A DNA stretch of 64,000 nt from Chromobacterium haemolyticum DSM 19808. Lineage in GTDB: Bacteria > Pseudomonadota > Gammaproteobacteria > Burkholderiales > Chromobacteriaceae. The DNA lies in the NCBI RefSeq assembly GCF_000711885.1, contig NZ_KL543997.1, positions 21,438 to 85,437 of the forward strand, given 5' to 3'. Positions within the stretch are counted from its first letter, which is position 1. Each line of letters starts with the position of its first letter. Of this stretch, positions 16,174 through 25,136 are shown in pieces. The notes below the pieces were generated by a model. The model was given only the letters and a program-made list of their open reading frames with translations. It had not been told where the DNA came from and searched no databases. Both the position numbers and the translations under genes were made by a program.

Positions 16174-17419
16174 GTCTCAGCTCCCGATACAAGGTTTCCA
16201 GCTGGTCGGCGGCGATGGCCCAATCGTGCCGCCTCCTCACGTATTCCCGCCCGGCCGCGCCCAGGCTGGCGGCGCGCTCCGGCCGGCTCAGCAGCGCGGC
16301 GGCGGCCTCGGCCAACTGCTCGGCGTCGTCGCCCCTCAGGTAATCGCTGTCAGGCCGCAGGTCCAGCCCGGACGCGCCCTGCGGCGTGCTCAGCAGCGCC
16401 AGGCCCGCGGCCAGCGCCTCCAGCACTTTGAGCTTGGAGCCTCCGCCCTGACGCAGCCCGGCGATGAAGGCGGCGGCGCGGCGCTGCTGCGTCGAGAGTT
16501 CCGGCACAAAGCCCAGCCACTCCAGGCGCTCGTCCGGCCACCGCCGCGCCCAGTCTTCCGGCATCGCGTAACCGCATATCGCCAGCCGCGCCCGCGGCAG
16601 CCGCCGCCACAGCCGCGGCATCACTTCCTCCGCCAGCCAGACGACGGCGTCGCGGTTGGGCGGGTATTCGAAATTGCCAACGAACAGCAGACGCTGGCTG
16701 GCGTAATCCGGGCGGACTTCGGCGAAGGCGTCGGCGTCCACGCCGTTGATCACCACGTCCACCAGCCGGCCGCTGTGCTGAGCCATTACCGCGGCATCCT
16801 CCCAGGTGACGGCGGCGACGCGCTCGGCGGCGTTCAACGCCAGGGCCGCCCAGCGCCGATAACGCCAGCGGTCCCACCACACAAAGGGCGCGCACCAGCG
16901 CGGCAGGTGCTGATAAGTGGCCGCGCCCAGCTCGGATTCGACATTGTGCTCGGTCAGCAGGAAAGGCTGACCGTGGCGGCCCAACACGTCCAGAAAGGGC
17001 TGCAAGCCGTAACTGTGCTCGATTTGCACCACGTCCCAAGGCTGGCGCAGCAGGCCGTCGAAGGTCCGGCTCAAGTCCGGCGACAGGCCGTTGACGCTGG
17101 CCAGCAACGGATACGGGCCCAACGCGGCGGCCAACAGCGTCAGCGGGTGTTTCAGCGGACGGCGCGGCAGCACGATCAGCCGTTCAACAATGCTTTCCAG
17201 CTGGCGGCGGCAGGCGTCGCTGGCGGGCTCCTTGCTCTGCACCAGCAAGGTGATGCGATGGCCGCGCGCCGCCAGCGCGCGCAGCAGTTGGAACTGACGC
17301 AGCTTGCCCCCGCTGGTGGTGGGCCAGGGCAGATAAGGCAGGGTCCACAAGATACGCAGCGGCGGACACGCGCCGGTGGAACCGAGGGAAAGTGGACGGT
17401 GAAGAGACCCCGGTTTCAT
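16157..17419 (-). CDS. pslH: Glycosyltransferase family 4 (PslH-like)
   Basis: A GT-B glycosyltransferase of 420 residues. The start ATG at 17419 lies in an ATGA overlap with the glycosyl hydrolase gene behind GGAG; the longer frame is a shadow of that gene. The acceptor half begins LRILWTLPYLPWPTTSGGKLRQ, and the donor half contains LLFVGNFEYPPNRDAVVWLAEEV and LRQGGGSKLKVLEALAAGLALL, as in hyphal-tip/PslH-type GT4 enzymes. Likely role: a mannosyl- or other hexosyltransferase in assembly of the Psl-like repeat unit. Confidence 0.86.
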   Translation of the reverse strand: MKPGSLHRPLSLGSTGACPPLRILWTLPYLPWPTTSGGKLRQFQLLRALAARGHRITLLVQSKEPASDACRRQLESIVERLIVLPRRPLKHPLTLLAAALGPYPLLASVNGLSPDLSRTFDGLLRQPWDVVQIEHSYGLQPFLDVLGRHGQPFLLTEHNVESELGAATYQHLPRWCAPFVWWDRWRYRRWAALALNAAERVAAVTWEDAAVMAQHSGRLVDVVINGVDADAFAEVRPDYASQRLLFVGNFEYPPNRDAVVWLAEEVMPRLWRRLPRARLAICGYAMPEDWARRWPDERLEWLGFVPELSTQQRRAAAFIAGLRQGGGSKLKVLEALAAGLALLSTPQGASGLDLRPDSDYLRGDDAEQLAEAAAALLSRPERAASLGAAGREYVRRRHDWAIAADQLETLYRELRHAHRN

Positions 17420-18747
17420 TCTCGCCACTCCAAAATTTGCAGCTGCGGCGTCACCGTCACGCGCAGGCTGTCTCCGGCGGCGCTCAAGGCGGTGCTGCCT
17501 CCGCTCAGCGGCTGACGCAGCGTGGCGCGGGCGATGCCGGGCAAACGCGCCGCGCCGCCGCTCGCACTCCAGAACATCCACAGGCGCGCGCCGTCCGGCT
17601 TGCGCCAGGCGATGCTGTACAAACCATCCGGCGCGGCATCCAAGCGCGGCGGCGCCGCCGGCTCCAGCCGCGGGCCGGTAATGGCGAGGAAGCGCGCCAG
17701 GGCCTTGTAGGCGGGCTTGGGCTTGCCGTCGAGATCCAGCAGGCCGTAGCCGCGGTCGCGCGCGCTGGCGCGCTGGTCCAGATCGGACAACGCGAACAGG
17801 AAGACGCGGTCGTAATCCAGCGCGCTCATCAACGCCAGCCGGCGCAATAGATAATCCGCCTGGCCGTCGCGGCCGATGATGTCCTGCTCTTCCTTGGGCC
17901 CGGCGTAGCTGGACCAGCCCCATTCGGTGGCCCAGATCCCCGGCGCCTTGACCTGGCGCAGCCGGGCGTTGATCTGCTGCGCGCGCAGCACGAAGTCCCG
18001 CGTTTTAGGATCGTCGCCCTCCGGCTGCTGGCTGTACGGATGGTAGGCGACGATGGTTTTCAGGTTCAGGCTTCCCTTCTTGCCCAGCTCCTCCAGCATC
18101 AGCCCGCCGCGCACCGGCATCTGACTGTAATAAGCCATGCCGGCCATCACCACCGGCTTGCCCGGCGCAGCGGCGCGCAGCGCTTCGGCGCTGGCCTGCA
18201 ACAAACGGCCGTACCCTTCCGGGCTGGGCAGCGGCCGCCAAAAGCCGGGCAGATTGGGTTCGTTCCACACCTGCCAGGCATCCACCGTCGGATAGCGCCG
18301 CGCCAACATGGCCATGCGCTTGGCGAACACCTTGTCGTCCTTGGGCGGGTACTGGTCGCTGGAACCAAGCAGCGGCGGCACGCTGCTGGCGAAGGGCGCC
18401 GACCCCACCAAGTAAAAGACCGATTTGAGCTTCTGCGCCTTTAGCGTGTCCACCAGTTGGTCCAGCGGCGCAAACACAAACTGGCTTTCCTTGGGCTCGT
18501 GGCGATCCCAATGCAGGTCCACGCGCACCCAGTTCAGGCCAAGCGACTTGAGCTGCTGCATCTGGCGCTGGTATTGCGGCGGCGTGAACCACAGGAAATG
18601 CGCATTGACGCCAAGGAAATCGCGCCACACCACCGGCCGGCCGGCTGTCAGCTCGGTGGTTTCCGCGCGCGGGCCAGCCGCGGCCAAACCCAGAACCGCC
18701 GCCAGAACCAACATCCGCCGCGCCGCGCCGCCGCGCGCGCTAGCCAT
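17416..18747 (-). CDS. pslG: Periplasmic glycosyl hydrolase of the PslG/GH39 type
   Basis: A 443-residue TIM-barrel hydrolase with an N-terminal signal or anchor (MLVLAAVLGLAAAGPRA). The two clan-A catalytic glutamates are clear: acid/base Glu163 in VWNEPNLPGFW and nucleophile Glu275 in WATEWGWSS. They agree closely with the Glu positions I recall for Pseudomonas PslG. The C-terminal ~100 residues form a beta domain. PslG trims or edits the growing polysaccharide in the periplasm and can disperse it. The gene overlaps its upstream neighbour by 8 bases and the downstream one by 4. Confidence 0.9.
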   Translation of the reverse strand: MASARGGAARRMLVLAAVLGLAAAGPRAETTELTAGRPVVWRDFLGVNAHFLWFTPPQYQRQMQQLKSLGLNWVRVDLHWDRHEPKESQFVFAPLDQLVDTLKAQKLKSVFYLVGSAPFASSVPPLLGSSDQYPPKDDKVFAKRMAMLARRYPTVDAWQVWNEPNLPGFWRPLPSPEGYGRLLQASAEALRAAAPGKPVVMAGMAYYSQMPVRGGLMLEELGKKGSLNLKTIVAYHPYSQQPEGDDPKTRDFVLRAQQINARLRQVKAPGIWATEWGWSSYAGPKEEQDIIGRDGQADYLLRRLALMSALDYDRVFLFALSDLDQRASARDRGYGLLDLDGKPKPAYKALARFLAITGPRLEPAAPPRLDAAPDGLYSIAWRKPDGARLWMFWSASGGAARLPGIARATLRQPLSGGSTALSAAGDSLRVTVTPQLQILEWRE

Positions 18748-19924
18748 GCGCTCTCTCCCGCAGCGCCGTCTGAAACAATTGCAGAAATTGCGTCGCCACC
18801 CGCGGCCAAGCGCGCTCCCGCCCCAAGCTCCGCGCCTGCTCGCTATGCTGACGCAAGCGCTCCGGCTGACGCAGCAGCCCGCTCAAGGTCCGGGCCAACG
18901 CCGCGCTGTCGCCCCGGGCGTACACCGCGCCGTTGCCGAAGGAGGCCTCCTCGGCCAGGGCTCGGGCGTCGGAACAGACCACGCCGCGGCCGCAGGCCAC
19001 CGCCCAGGACAGCGCGCCGCTGGCGCCGCACATCCGGCCCAGCAAGGCCAGCTTCCACGATTCCCGATAAGGCAGCACCATGGCGTGATTGGCCTGGATC
19101 AGGCCGGGAATCTCGGCCGCCGGCAGGTCCGGCCGCCATTCCAGCATGTCCCGGTGCAGCCCCAGCAGGATGGCTTGCTGGCGCAGGGATTCCAGATAAG
19201 AGCCGGAGCGGCCGAAGGCGACGTCCGGCGCCACTCCGCCCGCCAGAGTCAGCCTCACCCGGTCGCGGGTATCCGGCTCTTCCTGCAGCAGCGCCAGCGC
19301 GTCCAGCACATCCTCGATGCCCTTGCCCTGGTAGATGTAACCGAAGTACAGCAGCCGCAACGGCCCTTGCGGCGGCAAGGCCGGCAACGGCTGAGCGGCG
19401 ATCTCGCAATTGCCGTGCGCGATATGGAACACCCGCCCGTCCGGCAGCCGCATCCGCCGGGCCAGGCGCTCCGCGCCGATGGTCGTCAGCGTCACCAGCC
19501 GGGTCAAGCGCCGGGCCAGCCGCCGCTCTCGCGCCAGCGTCAGCGGAGCGGCCAGCAAGGCGGCGGCCTGGCCAAGCGGGCGCGGCAGCCGCCGCGGCAA
19601 GCCGGGCGGCCTCCAGACCAGGCGTTCCGGGTCATGAACGGTGGCGGTCAGCCTCAGTTCCGGCTGATGACGCGCCAGCCACTCCAGCGCCATGAACTCG
19701 CCGCAGCGCCCGCCTCCCAGCTCCGCGTGCACCAAGTCGAAATCGCTCCAATTCACGTTCTGCATCTGCCAGGACAGTTCCAGAGCGTTGCTCGCCAGCG
19801 GCTGCCCCCCCAGCGGAGAGACGACGCTGACGCCTTCGTTTTCCAAAGCCCGCCGCCAGGCGTCGGCATAGTCGGCAATGCCGTTCTGCTCCGACGGCAG
19901 CGGAGCCAACAGGGCGATCTTCAT
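18740..19924 (-). CDS. pslF: Glycosyltransferase family 4 (PslF-like)
   Basis: A 394-residue GT-B glycosyltransferase. N-terminal MKIALLAPLPSEQNGIADYA is characteristic of PslF-type enzymes. The donor half holds LLYFGYIYQGKGIEDVLDAL and VLPYRESWKLALLG. The ATG overlaps the stop of the PslE-like gene (ATGA), with GGAG upstream. It should act in the cytosol on the undecaprenyl-linked intermediate. Donor and linkage are not readable from sequence; GDP-mannose, UDP-glucose or dTDP-rhamnose would be typical for this pathway. Confidence 0.86.
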   Translation of the reverse strand: MKIALLAPLPSEQNGIADYADAWRRALENEGVSVVSPLGGQPLASNALELSWQMQNVNWSDFDLVHAELGGGRCGEFMALEWLARHQPELRLTATVHDPERLVWRPPGLPRRLPRPLGQAAALLAAPLTLARERRLARRLTRLVTLTTIGAERLARRMRLPDGRVFHIAHGNCEIAAQPLPALPPQGPLRLLYFGYIYQGKGIEDVLDALALLQEEPDTRDRVRLTLAGGVAPDVAFGRSGSYLESLRQQAILLGLHRDMLEWRPDLPAAEIPGLIQANHAMVLPYRESWKLALLGRMCGASGALSWAVACGRGVVCSDARALAEEASFGNGAVYARGDSAALARTLSGLLRQPERLRQHSEQARSLGRERAWPRVATQFLQLFQTALRERAHG

Positions 19925-21915
19925 CGGCCTTCTCCTTTCCAGCGCGCCGCGCGTTTCAGCACGGCGGCGGGGATTTCAAAACGGCGGCGGTTGAGCACAA
20001 TGCCGTCCACCTGTCCAAACGCGGTGCCGAGGATGGCCAACGCGTTTTCCACCACCGGCACCGTGGAGGCGCGCGCCTCCACCACCAGCAGGATCAGATC
20101 GGCGCGCTTCAACTGCACAAAGGCCTGTTGATTGTCGAGCAGCGCCGGCGCCTCGATCAGCGCCACTTCGCCGGGGCCGACGCGCGCGTCGCCGGCGGCC
20201 AGCCTTGCCGGCACGCCTCTCTCGGCCAACACGCGCAAGAACTGGCCGGCGATGAAGCTGACGCCCTCGCCGCGCCGCGAGGACACCAGACCGATCACCA
20301 GGCCGTCTCGCGCCAGCTTGTCTGCCGGCAGTTGGCTGTAAAGTCGATAGACACTGGCTTCGAACGCCGGAGGCGGGGTTTGGCCCGGCTCCAATTCCAT
20401 CAGCGTGCTCCACAGCGGCACGCCAAAACGGCGCTCAACGCCCCCACCATCGTGAATGCGCTGGTCCAGCAGGTAGCACAGGTAGAGCACGAACAGCCCC
20501 ACCGCCAAACCGGCCGGCACCGCGGCCAACAGGATGGCCAGGCTCTTGGGAAACACTCGCGCCGGGCTAAAGGTGGCTTGCTCGATCACCGCGATATTGC
20601 TGATGCGGCTGTTGTCCAGCTCACGGTCGATGCGCGCTTTTTCCAGACTGTCGCGGTAGAGCAGGTAGTTCTTTTCCGCCACCGCCAGATTGCGCTCCAG
20701 CCGCGACAGCTCCGGCTCCACGCTCAGAATGCGCGCGCGCTCGTCCTTCAGCGCGGCGATGGCCTTGTCGTAAGCCGCCACCTTGGCCTTTAGCTCGCCG
20801 GCGCGCATGCCGCGCTCCAGCTTGCCGCGCTCCAGCAGATTGACGAGGTCGCTGGGCACGCGGTTTTCCGAGCGCTGCACCGTGTCTTTTTCACGCGCGA
20901 TCAGCGCCTTGAGCGCGGCGATGTTTTCGTCCAGCTCGCGGATGGGCGGCGCGTCCGGCAAATAAGTCTTGAGCTTGTCCAGCCGCTCCAGCTCCAAGCC
21001 GTTGAGCTTGAGCTTGAGATCCTGCTGCGCCGGATTCAGGCTCAGTTCGCGCTCCTTGGTGATTTCACGCGGCAGCTTGCCGCCGCTGGCCTGGGCATTG
21101 GCGATGCCGCCCTGCGCCGCCATCCAGTCCGCCTGGTCGGCGCTGCGCGCCGCCTCCAGCTTGTTGAGCTGGTCGGTGAGGCTGTCCAGCCTCTCCTTGG
21201 AACTGATGCCGTCGATCTGGCGCAATTGCTGGCCGATGCGTTCCTTGTAGCCGGCGATCTGCTCGGCCAGCTTGCCGCTCTCGGTTTCGTAAAACGCGTA
21301 CAGACTTTTGCGGCCCAGCGCGCGGCTGCGCTCATCGATGTACAAGGACAGCCACTTGGCCAGCACTTGCTGCGCCACCGCCGGATCGTCCCAGCTGAAA
21401 GCGATTTCCATCACCGCGGAGCCGCTCTGATGGCTGACGCTGAACTGTTTTTCCAGCCTGGCGGCCAGGCGCTCTTGCGGGGTCTGCGTTTCCACCACCC
21501 CGATCAGGGCCAGCGCGTCGCGCACCCCGTCCAACACCGTGGCGGCGGCCTGCTTCGCCTGATACTTGAAGGTTTTCCACCAGCCTTGCGGCGGCGGAGA
21601 GCGCATTTCGTTCAGGTAGTAGTCGGCGACCTGGTGGATGATGGGACGGCCGGTCAGCAGCTTTTCCTCATCCACGATGGGGTCCCGCTGGGTGCTGGGC
21701 GCCACCAGCGTCTGACGGTCGGCGTATTCGATCGGCAGCGTGCTGGTGTCGCGGCCGGGCTTGACCAGCAGCCGCGCCTCGGATTCGTAGCGGGCCGGCA
21801 GCAAGAAAGCGCCCAGCACCGCCACCAGCACGGTGGCGGCGAACGCCCATTTGAACTCCCGCCGGAAGATGAAGAACAGGCGGGCCAGATCGCGGAAGGA
21901 GCGGATTTCTATCAT
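19921..21915 (-). CDS. pslE: Wzz-type polysaccharide co-polymerase with degenerate kinase-like domain (PslE-like)
   Basis: A 664-residue inner-membrane protein. A Wzz domain with the first membrane segment (about 20-40, FKWAFAATVLVAVLGAFLLP) is followed by a long periplasmic coiled-coil (about 190-430) and the second membrane segment near 455-480 (FPKSLAILLAAVPAGLAVGLF). The cytosolic end resembles a Wzc/BY-kinase ATPase fold, but its Walker A reads SSRRGEGVS: the Lys of GxGK(S/T) is Val, and there is no Tyr-rich tail. It is probably a structural chain-length regulator rather than a kinase. It lies between the PslD-like export gene and the PslF-like gene, as in psl. Confidence 0.88.
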   Translation of the reverse strand: MIEIRSFRDLARLFFIFRREFKWAFAATVLVAVLGAFLLPARYESEARLLVKPGRDTSTLPIEYADRQTLVAPSTQRDPIVDEEKLLTGRPIIHQVADYYLNEMRSPPPQGWWKTFKYQAKQAAATVLDGVRDALALIGVVETQTPQERLAARLEKQFSVSHQSGSAVMEIAFSWDDPAVAQQVLAKWLSLYIDERSRALGRKSLYAFYETESGKLAEQIAGYKERIGQQLRQIDGISSKERLDSLTDQLNKLEAARSADQADWMAAQGGIANAQASGGKLPREITKERELSLNPAQQDLKLKLNGLELERLDKLKTYLPDAPPIRELDENIAALKALIAREKDTVQRSENRVPSDLVNLLERGKLERGMRAGELKAKVAAYDKAIAALKDERARILSVEPELSRLERNLAVAEKNYLLYRDSLEKARIDRELDNSRISNIAVIEQATFSPARVFPKSLAILLAAVPAGLAVGLFVLYLCYLLDQRIHDGGGVERRFGVPLWSTLMELEPGQTPPPAFEASVYRLYSQLPADKLARDGLVIGLVSSRRGEGVSFIAGQFLRVLAERGVPARLAAGDARVGPGEVALIEAPALLDNQQAFVQLKRADLILLVVEARASTVPVVENALAILGTAFGQVDGIVLNRRRFEIPAAVLKRAARWKGEGR

Positions 21916-21942
21916 GTTGCTATCGCCGGTGCGGACCAGGGG

Positions 21943-22758
21943 CTAACCGCCGGCCTTGATGGTGGGGTTGTTCTGGATGTTGACGTTGTTGCTGCCTTTG
22001 CCGCCCAGGTCGTAATTCAGGCCTATGCCTATCGCCTTGGAGAAGGGCAGCAGCTGGTTGACGTACATGTCCACGCCTTCCACCGCCTTGCCGATGGCGG
22101 ATTTGGGCACAAACACGATGTCGCCGCGTTGCAGCATGACGCCGCGCCGTCCAGCGGCCGGGTCCAGCATCCGCGCCAGATCGGTGAAATAGATCTGATA
22201 CAGGCCCGTCTCGTCCATGCGCAGCAGCGCCACGTGCTCGCTGTCGGCGGACGGCAGCACGCCGCCGGCGCCGATCACCGCTTGTTCTATGCTGGCGGCG
22301 GCGCTCAGTTCGAAAGCGGACGGATTGCGCACCGCGCCGCCTACGAAGACGCGGTTGCCCGGCGCGATGGCGATGTTGACGGTGACTTGCGGCTGGCGAT
22401 ACAGCGTGGACAGCCGGTCGGTGATCTCCGCCCCTATCTCCTCCGGCGTGCGGCCGCCGCCGCGGACCAGGCCGGCGTGGGGGTAGGAAAAGCTGCCGTC
22501 CGGGCGTACGAAGAACAGCGCCATCTCGTCTTTTTCGGCCGGAGATTGCGCGTCTCGGACAATGCGCAGGGTGTCGCCGTTCATTACCCTGGTAACGGGC
22601 GGCGGCAATTGGCTGATGTCGCGCAGCGCCAGCTGCCGCGCTTCCACGGTCTTGGCGTCCGGCAGCGCGATGGTGCTGGGGGTGGAACAGGCCGTCAGAC
22701 CGCCCAGAACGGCGAACAACAAAACGGCGGCGAGTTTGGCGGTAGTCATCGCATTCAT
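21943..22758 (-). CDS. pslD: Outer-membrane polysaccharide export lipoprotein (Wza/PslD-like)
   Basis: A 271-residue lipoprotein with signal peptide and lipobox (VLGGLTACS). A poly-export domain (about 55-150; NGDTLRIVRD, DGSFSYPHAGLVRGGGRTPEEIG) and an SLBB-like domain (NIAIAPGNRVFVGGAVRNPS) follow. The start at 22758 forms an ATGA overlap with the PslC-like gene; ATG at 22749 is the alternative. A much longer frame upstream is a shadow. It should form the outer-membrane outlet for the exopolysaccharide, working with the PslE-like co-polymerase encoded 27 bases downstream. Confidence 0.9.
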   Translation of the reverse strand: MNAMTTAKLAAVLLFAVLGGLTACSTPSTIALPDAKTVEARQLALRDISQLPPPVTRVMNGDTLRIVRDAQSPAEKDEMALFFVRPDGSFSYPHAGLVRGGGRTPEEIGAEITDRLSTLYRQPQVTVNIAIAPGNRVFVGGAVRNPSAFELSAAASIEQAVIGAGGVLPSADSEHVALLRMDETGLYQIYFTDLARMLDPAAGRRGVMLQRGDIVFVPKSAIGKAVEGVDMYVNQLLPFSKAIGIGLNYDLGGKGSNNVNIQNNPTIKAGG

Positions 22759-23669
22759 TTCCAATAAGCGGGGAACATGCTGAGGCGGCGCTTGAGCGCT
22801 CGCGGCAGCCAGCGCTCGCCATGGCCCAGGCGGTAGCCGGCCAGCTTGAGCGCGCAACGCAGCAACACTTCGGACTGCCGCCACGGCTGGCCTGCCCGGC
22901 GGACGGTTTCCAGCTCGGAGCGCAGAAAACGCCGCCCTTCCGCGCCTGCGCGGCCAAAGCGCTCGGCGATCCAGCGCTCGCGGCCGTAAAACACGCCGAT
23001 GTCGAAATAGCGGCGCATTTCCTCCAGCAGTCCGTAATCGTGCGAGTGGTGAACGCAGGCGGCGGCCTCGTAACGCACCGCCCAGCCGGCCAGCAGCATG
23101 CGGCCGGCGACGTGGGCGTCTTCGGAGCCGATCACGTCGGAAGGGAAACCGCCCACCTCGCGCAAGGCCTCGCGGCGATAGGCGGCGAAGGAGTCCGAGC
23201 TGAAACAGGTCCTGATGCCCAGTTCGGCGGCATCGGCCAGCCGCTTGGTGCGGCTGAACGGCGGGTAATTGAAACGGCGCGCGTGCGCGCCCAACAGGCC
23301 GGCGTCCGACTGCGGCAGTTGGCGGCCGTAGGCGACGCCGATGTCGTCCTCCGCCAGCAGCGCGTCGCGCAAGCGGCGCAAGGCGTCGGGCCCGGCCGGG
23401 ATGGCGTCCTGGGTCAGATAGATCAACACCTTGGCGTCGGTCAGTTCGCTGGCTAGCCGGCGCGTGCCGCCGTGATTGAAGTCCGCGGCGCGCACCGGCA
23501 CCACGCTGGCGCCGGCGGCCAGCAAGCGCGCCCGGCTGCCGTCGCTGGACTCGCTGTCCAGCGCCAGCCATTCGTCCGGCCGCAAGCTTTGCGCCGCCAG
23601 CGCCGGCAACAGCCGGTCCAGGTGGCGGCCGGCGTTGCGCACAGGCAGGATCAATGCTGTGCGGCTCAC
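22755..23669 (-). CDS. pslC: Glycosyltransferase family 2 (PslC-like, rhamnosyltransferase type)
   Basis: A GT-A glycosyltransferase of 304 residues. It opens with ALILPVRNAGRHLDRLLPAL and DSESSDGSRARLL, the nucleotide-binding half of GT2 enzymes. It contains YLTQDAIPAGPDALRRL, the acidic metal/nucleotide motif, and EVGGFPSDVIGSEDAHVAGR, the acceptor motif. The pattern resembles rhamnosyltransferases. It overlaps both neighbouring genes by ATGA. Role: sugar transfer on the cytosolic side during assembly of the repeat unit. Confidence 0.87.
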   Translation of the reverse strand: MSRTALILPVRNAGRHLDRLLPALAAQSLRPDEWLALDSESSDGSRARLLAAGASVVPVRAADFNHGGTRRLASELTDAKVLIYLTQDAIPAGPDALRRLRDALLAEDDIGVAYGRQLPQSDAGLLGAHARRFNYPPFSRTKRLADAAELGIRTCFSSDSFAAYRREALREVGGFPSDVIGSEDAHVAGRMLLAGWAVRYEAAACVHHSHDYGLLEEMRRYFDIGVFYGRERWIAERFGRAGAEGRRFLRSELETVRRAGQPWRQSEVLLRCALKLAGYRLGHGERWLPRALKRRLSMFPAYWK

Positions 23670-25129
23670 GGCGCGGCCTCCGAGCGGCCGTAGTCATCGG
23701 CGAAGCGCACGATGTCGTCCTCGCCCAGGTATTCGCCGCTCTGCACCTCGATCAATACCAGATCGATCAGCCCGGGGTTGCTCAATCTATGTGTTTCGCC
23801 AGCGGGAATGAAGGTGGATTCATTGGTGTGCAGCAAGCGCTCTTCTTGGCCGTGGGTCACCATCGCGGTGCCGCTGACCACGATCCAGTGCTCGCTGCGG
23901 TGGTGGTGCATCTGCAAGGACAGCGACGCGCCCGGCTTCACCACGATGCGCTTGATCTTGTAGCGTTCGCTGTCCGCCAGCACGGTGTAATGGCCCCAGG
24001 GCCGCTGCGAGCTCAAATGCAGCCGCCAGGCAGGATGATTCTGGTCCTGCAGCCGCCGCGCCAGCTCGCGCACTTCCTGGCTGCGCCCGCGGTCTGCCAC
24101 CAACAGGGCGTCCGGGGTGTCCACCACCGCCAGATTGTCCACGCCCAGCATCGCGATCAATCGGCCGCGGCTCTGGATGAAGCAATCATGACTGTCCCGC
24201 AGCAAGGCGTCGCCGCTGACGCGGTTGCCGTCCGCGTCGGCGGGAAACTGCTCGGCCAGGCTGTCCCAGTTGCCGATATCGCTCCAGCCCAGTTCGCAAC
24301 GCACCACCGCCGCGGCGCGGGTGCGCTCCATCACCGCGTAGTCGATGGAAATGTCCGGGCAACGGCCAAAGCGCTCGCGCTCCAGCGCCCGCAAGCGGTG
24401 GTCCGCGCTCTGGGACGCAGGGCTGTGCGCCAGGCAATCCCGCACCGCCGCCAACACATCGGGCGCGTGTTCGGCCAGTTCCTCGCACAAAGCAGCGGCG
24501 GAAAAGCAGAACATGCCGCTGTTCCACAAATGCCGTCCGCCAGCCAGATAGCCTTCGGCGGCGGCGTGGTCCGGCTTTTCCACGAAGCGAGCCACTTCCT
24601 GTCCGTCAGCGCCTATCGCCACGCCGGCCTCGATATAGCCGAAACCGGTTTCCGCGCGGCTGGGCTTCAAGCCGAAAACGACAATGCGTCCATCGCCGGC
24701 CAGCCGCGCGGCTTTCTCCACCGCGGCGGCGAAGGCGGCTTCGTCGGCGATCAGATGATCCGCCGGCAGCGCCAATAGCAAGGGATTCGCCGCCGGTTCG
24801 CGCTCCAGCAGGTCCGCGGCGGCGGCCGCCAGCGCTGGAGCGGTATTGCGCCCTTCCGGCTCCAACAGCAGCTCCAACGCCAACCCGCCGGCGTTGACCG
24901 CCCGGCATTCGTCCAGGGTGCGCAGTTGCGCCTGCTGATTGGTGATGATCATCACCCGCTTCACCCCCGGCAGGCGCGCGGCGCGCAGAAAGGCCTTCTG
25001 CAGCAGGCTCTGATCGTCGGCCAAGCGGATGAAGGGTTTGGGAAAAGCCTGCCGGGACACCGGCCACAAGCGGGTGCCGGCGCCGCCGGACACGATGCAG
25101 GGAATCAATTCTGGAATTTGGGTTTGCAT
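23666..25129 (-). CDS. pslB: Mannose-1-phosphate guanylyltransferase / mannose-6-phosphate isomerase (PslB/ManC/AlgA type)
   Basis: A bifunctional 487-residue enzyme that makes GDP-mannose. The N-terminal nucleotidyltransferase domain has IVSGGAGTRLWPVSR and FPKPFIRL, plus GFGYIEAG and FVEKPD (about 165-195). The C-terminal type II phosphomannose isomerase cupin has RPWGHYTVL and the metal-binding QMHHHRSEHWIVV. Substrates are mannose-1-phosphate with GTP and fructose-6-phosphate. The gene is second in the operon, seven bases after the PslA-like gene, behind GAGG, and supplies the mannosyl donor for the downstream transferases. Confidence 0.93.
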   Translation of the reverse strand: MQTQIPELIPCIVSGGAGTRLWPVSRQAFPKPFIRLADDQSLLQKAFLRAARLPGVKRVMIITNQQAQLRTLDECRAVNAGGLALELLLEPEGRNTAPALAAAAADLLEREPAANPLLLALPADHLIADEAAFAAAVEKAARLAGDGRIVVFGLKPSRAETGFGYIEAGVAIGADGQEVARFVEKPDHAAAEGYLAGGRHLWNSGMFCFSAAALCEELAEHAPDVLAAVRDCLAHSPASQSADHRLRALERERFGRCPDISIDYAVMERTRAAAVVRCELGWSDIGNWDSLAEQFPADADGNRVSGDALLRDSHDCFIQSRGRLIAMLGVDNLAVVDTPDALLVADRGRSQEVRELARRLQDQNHPAWRLHLSSQRPWGHYTVLADSERYKIKRIVVKPGASLSLQMHHHRSEHWIVVSGTAMVTHGQEERLLHTNESTFIPAGETHRLSNPGLIDLVLIEVQSGEYLGEDDIVRFADDYGRSEAAP

Positions 25130-25136
25130 GGCGGCC

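Noticed and set aside
21943-23697. Longer 584-codon form of the export lipoprotein
   Set aside because: The N-terminal part is an Arg-rich shadow of the PslC-like gene; the signal peptide and lipobox place the start at 22758.
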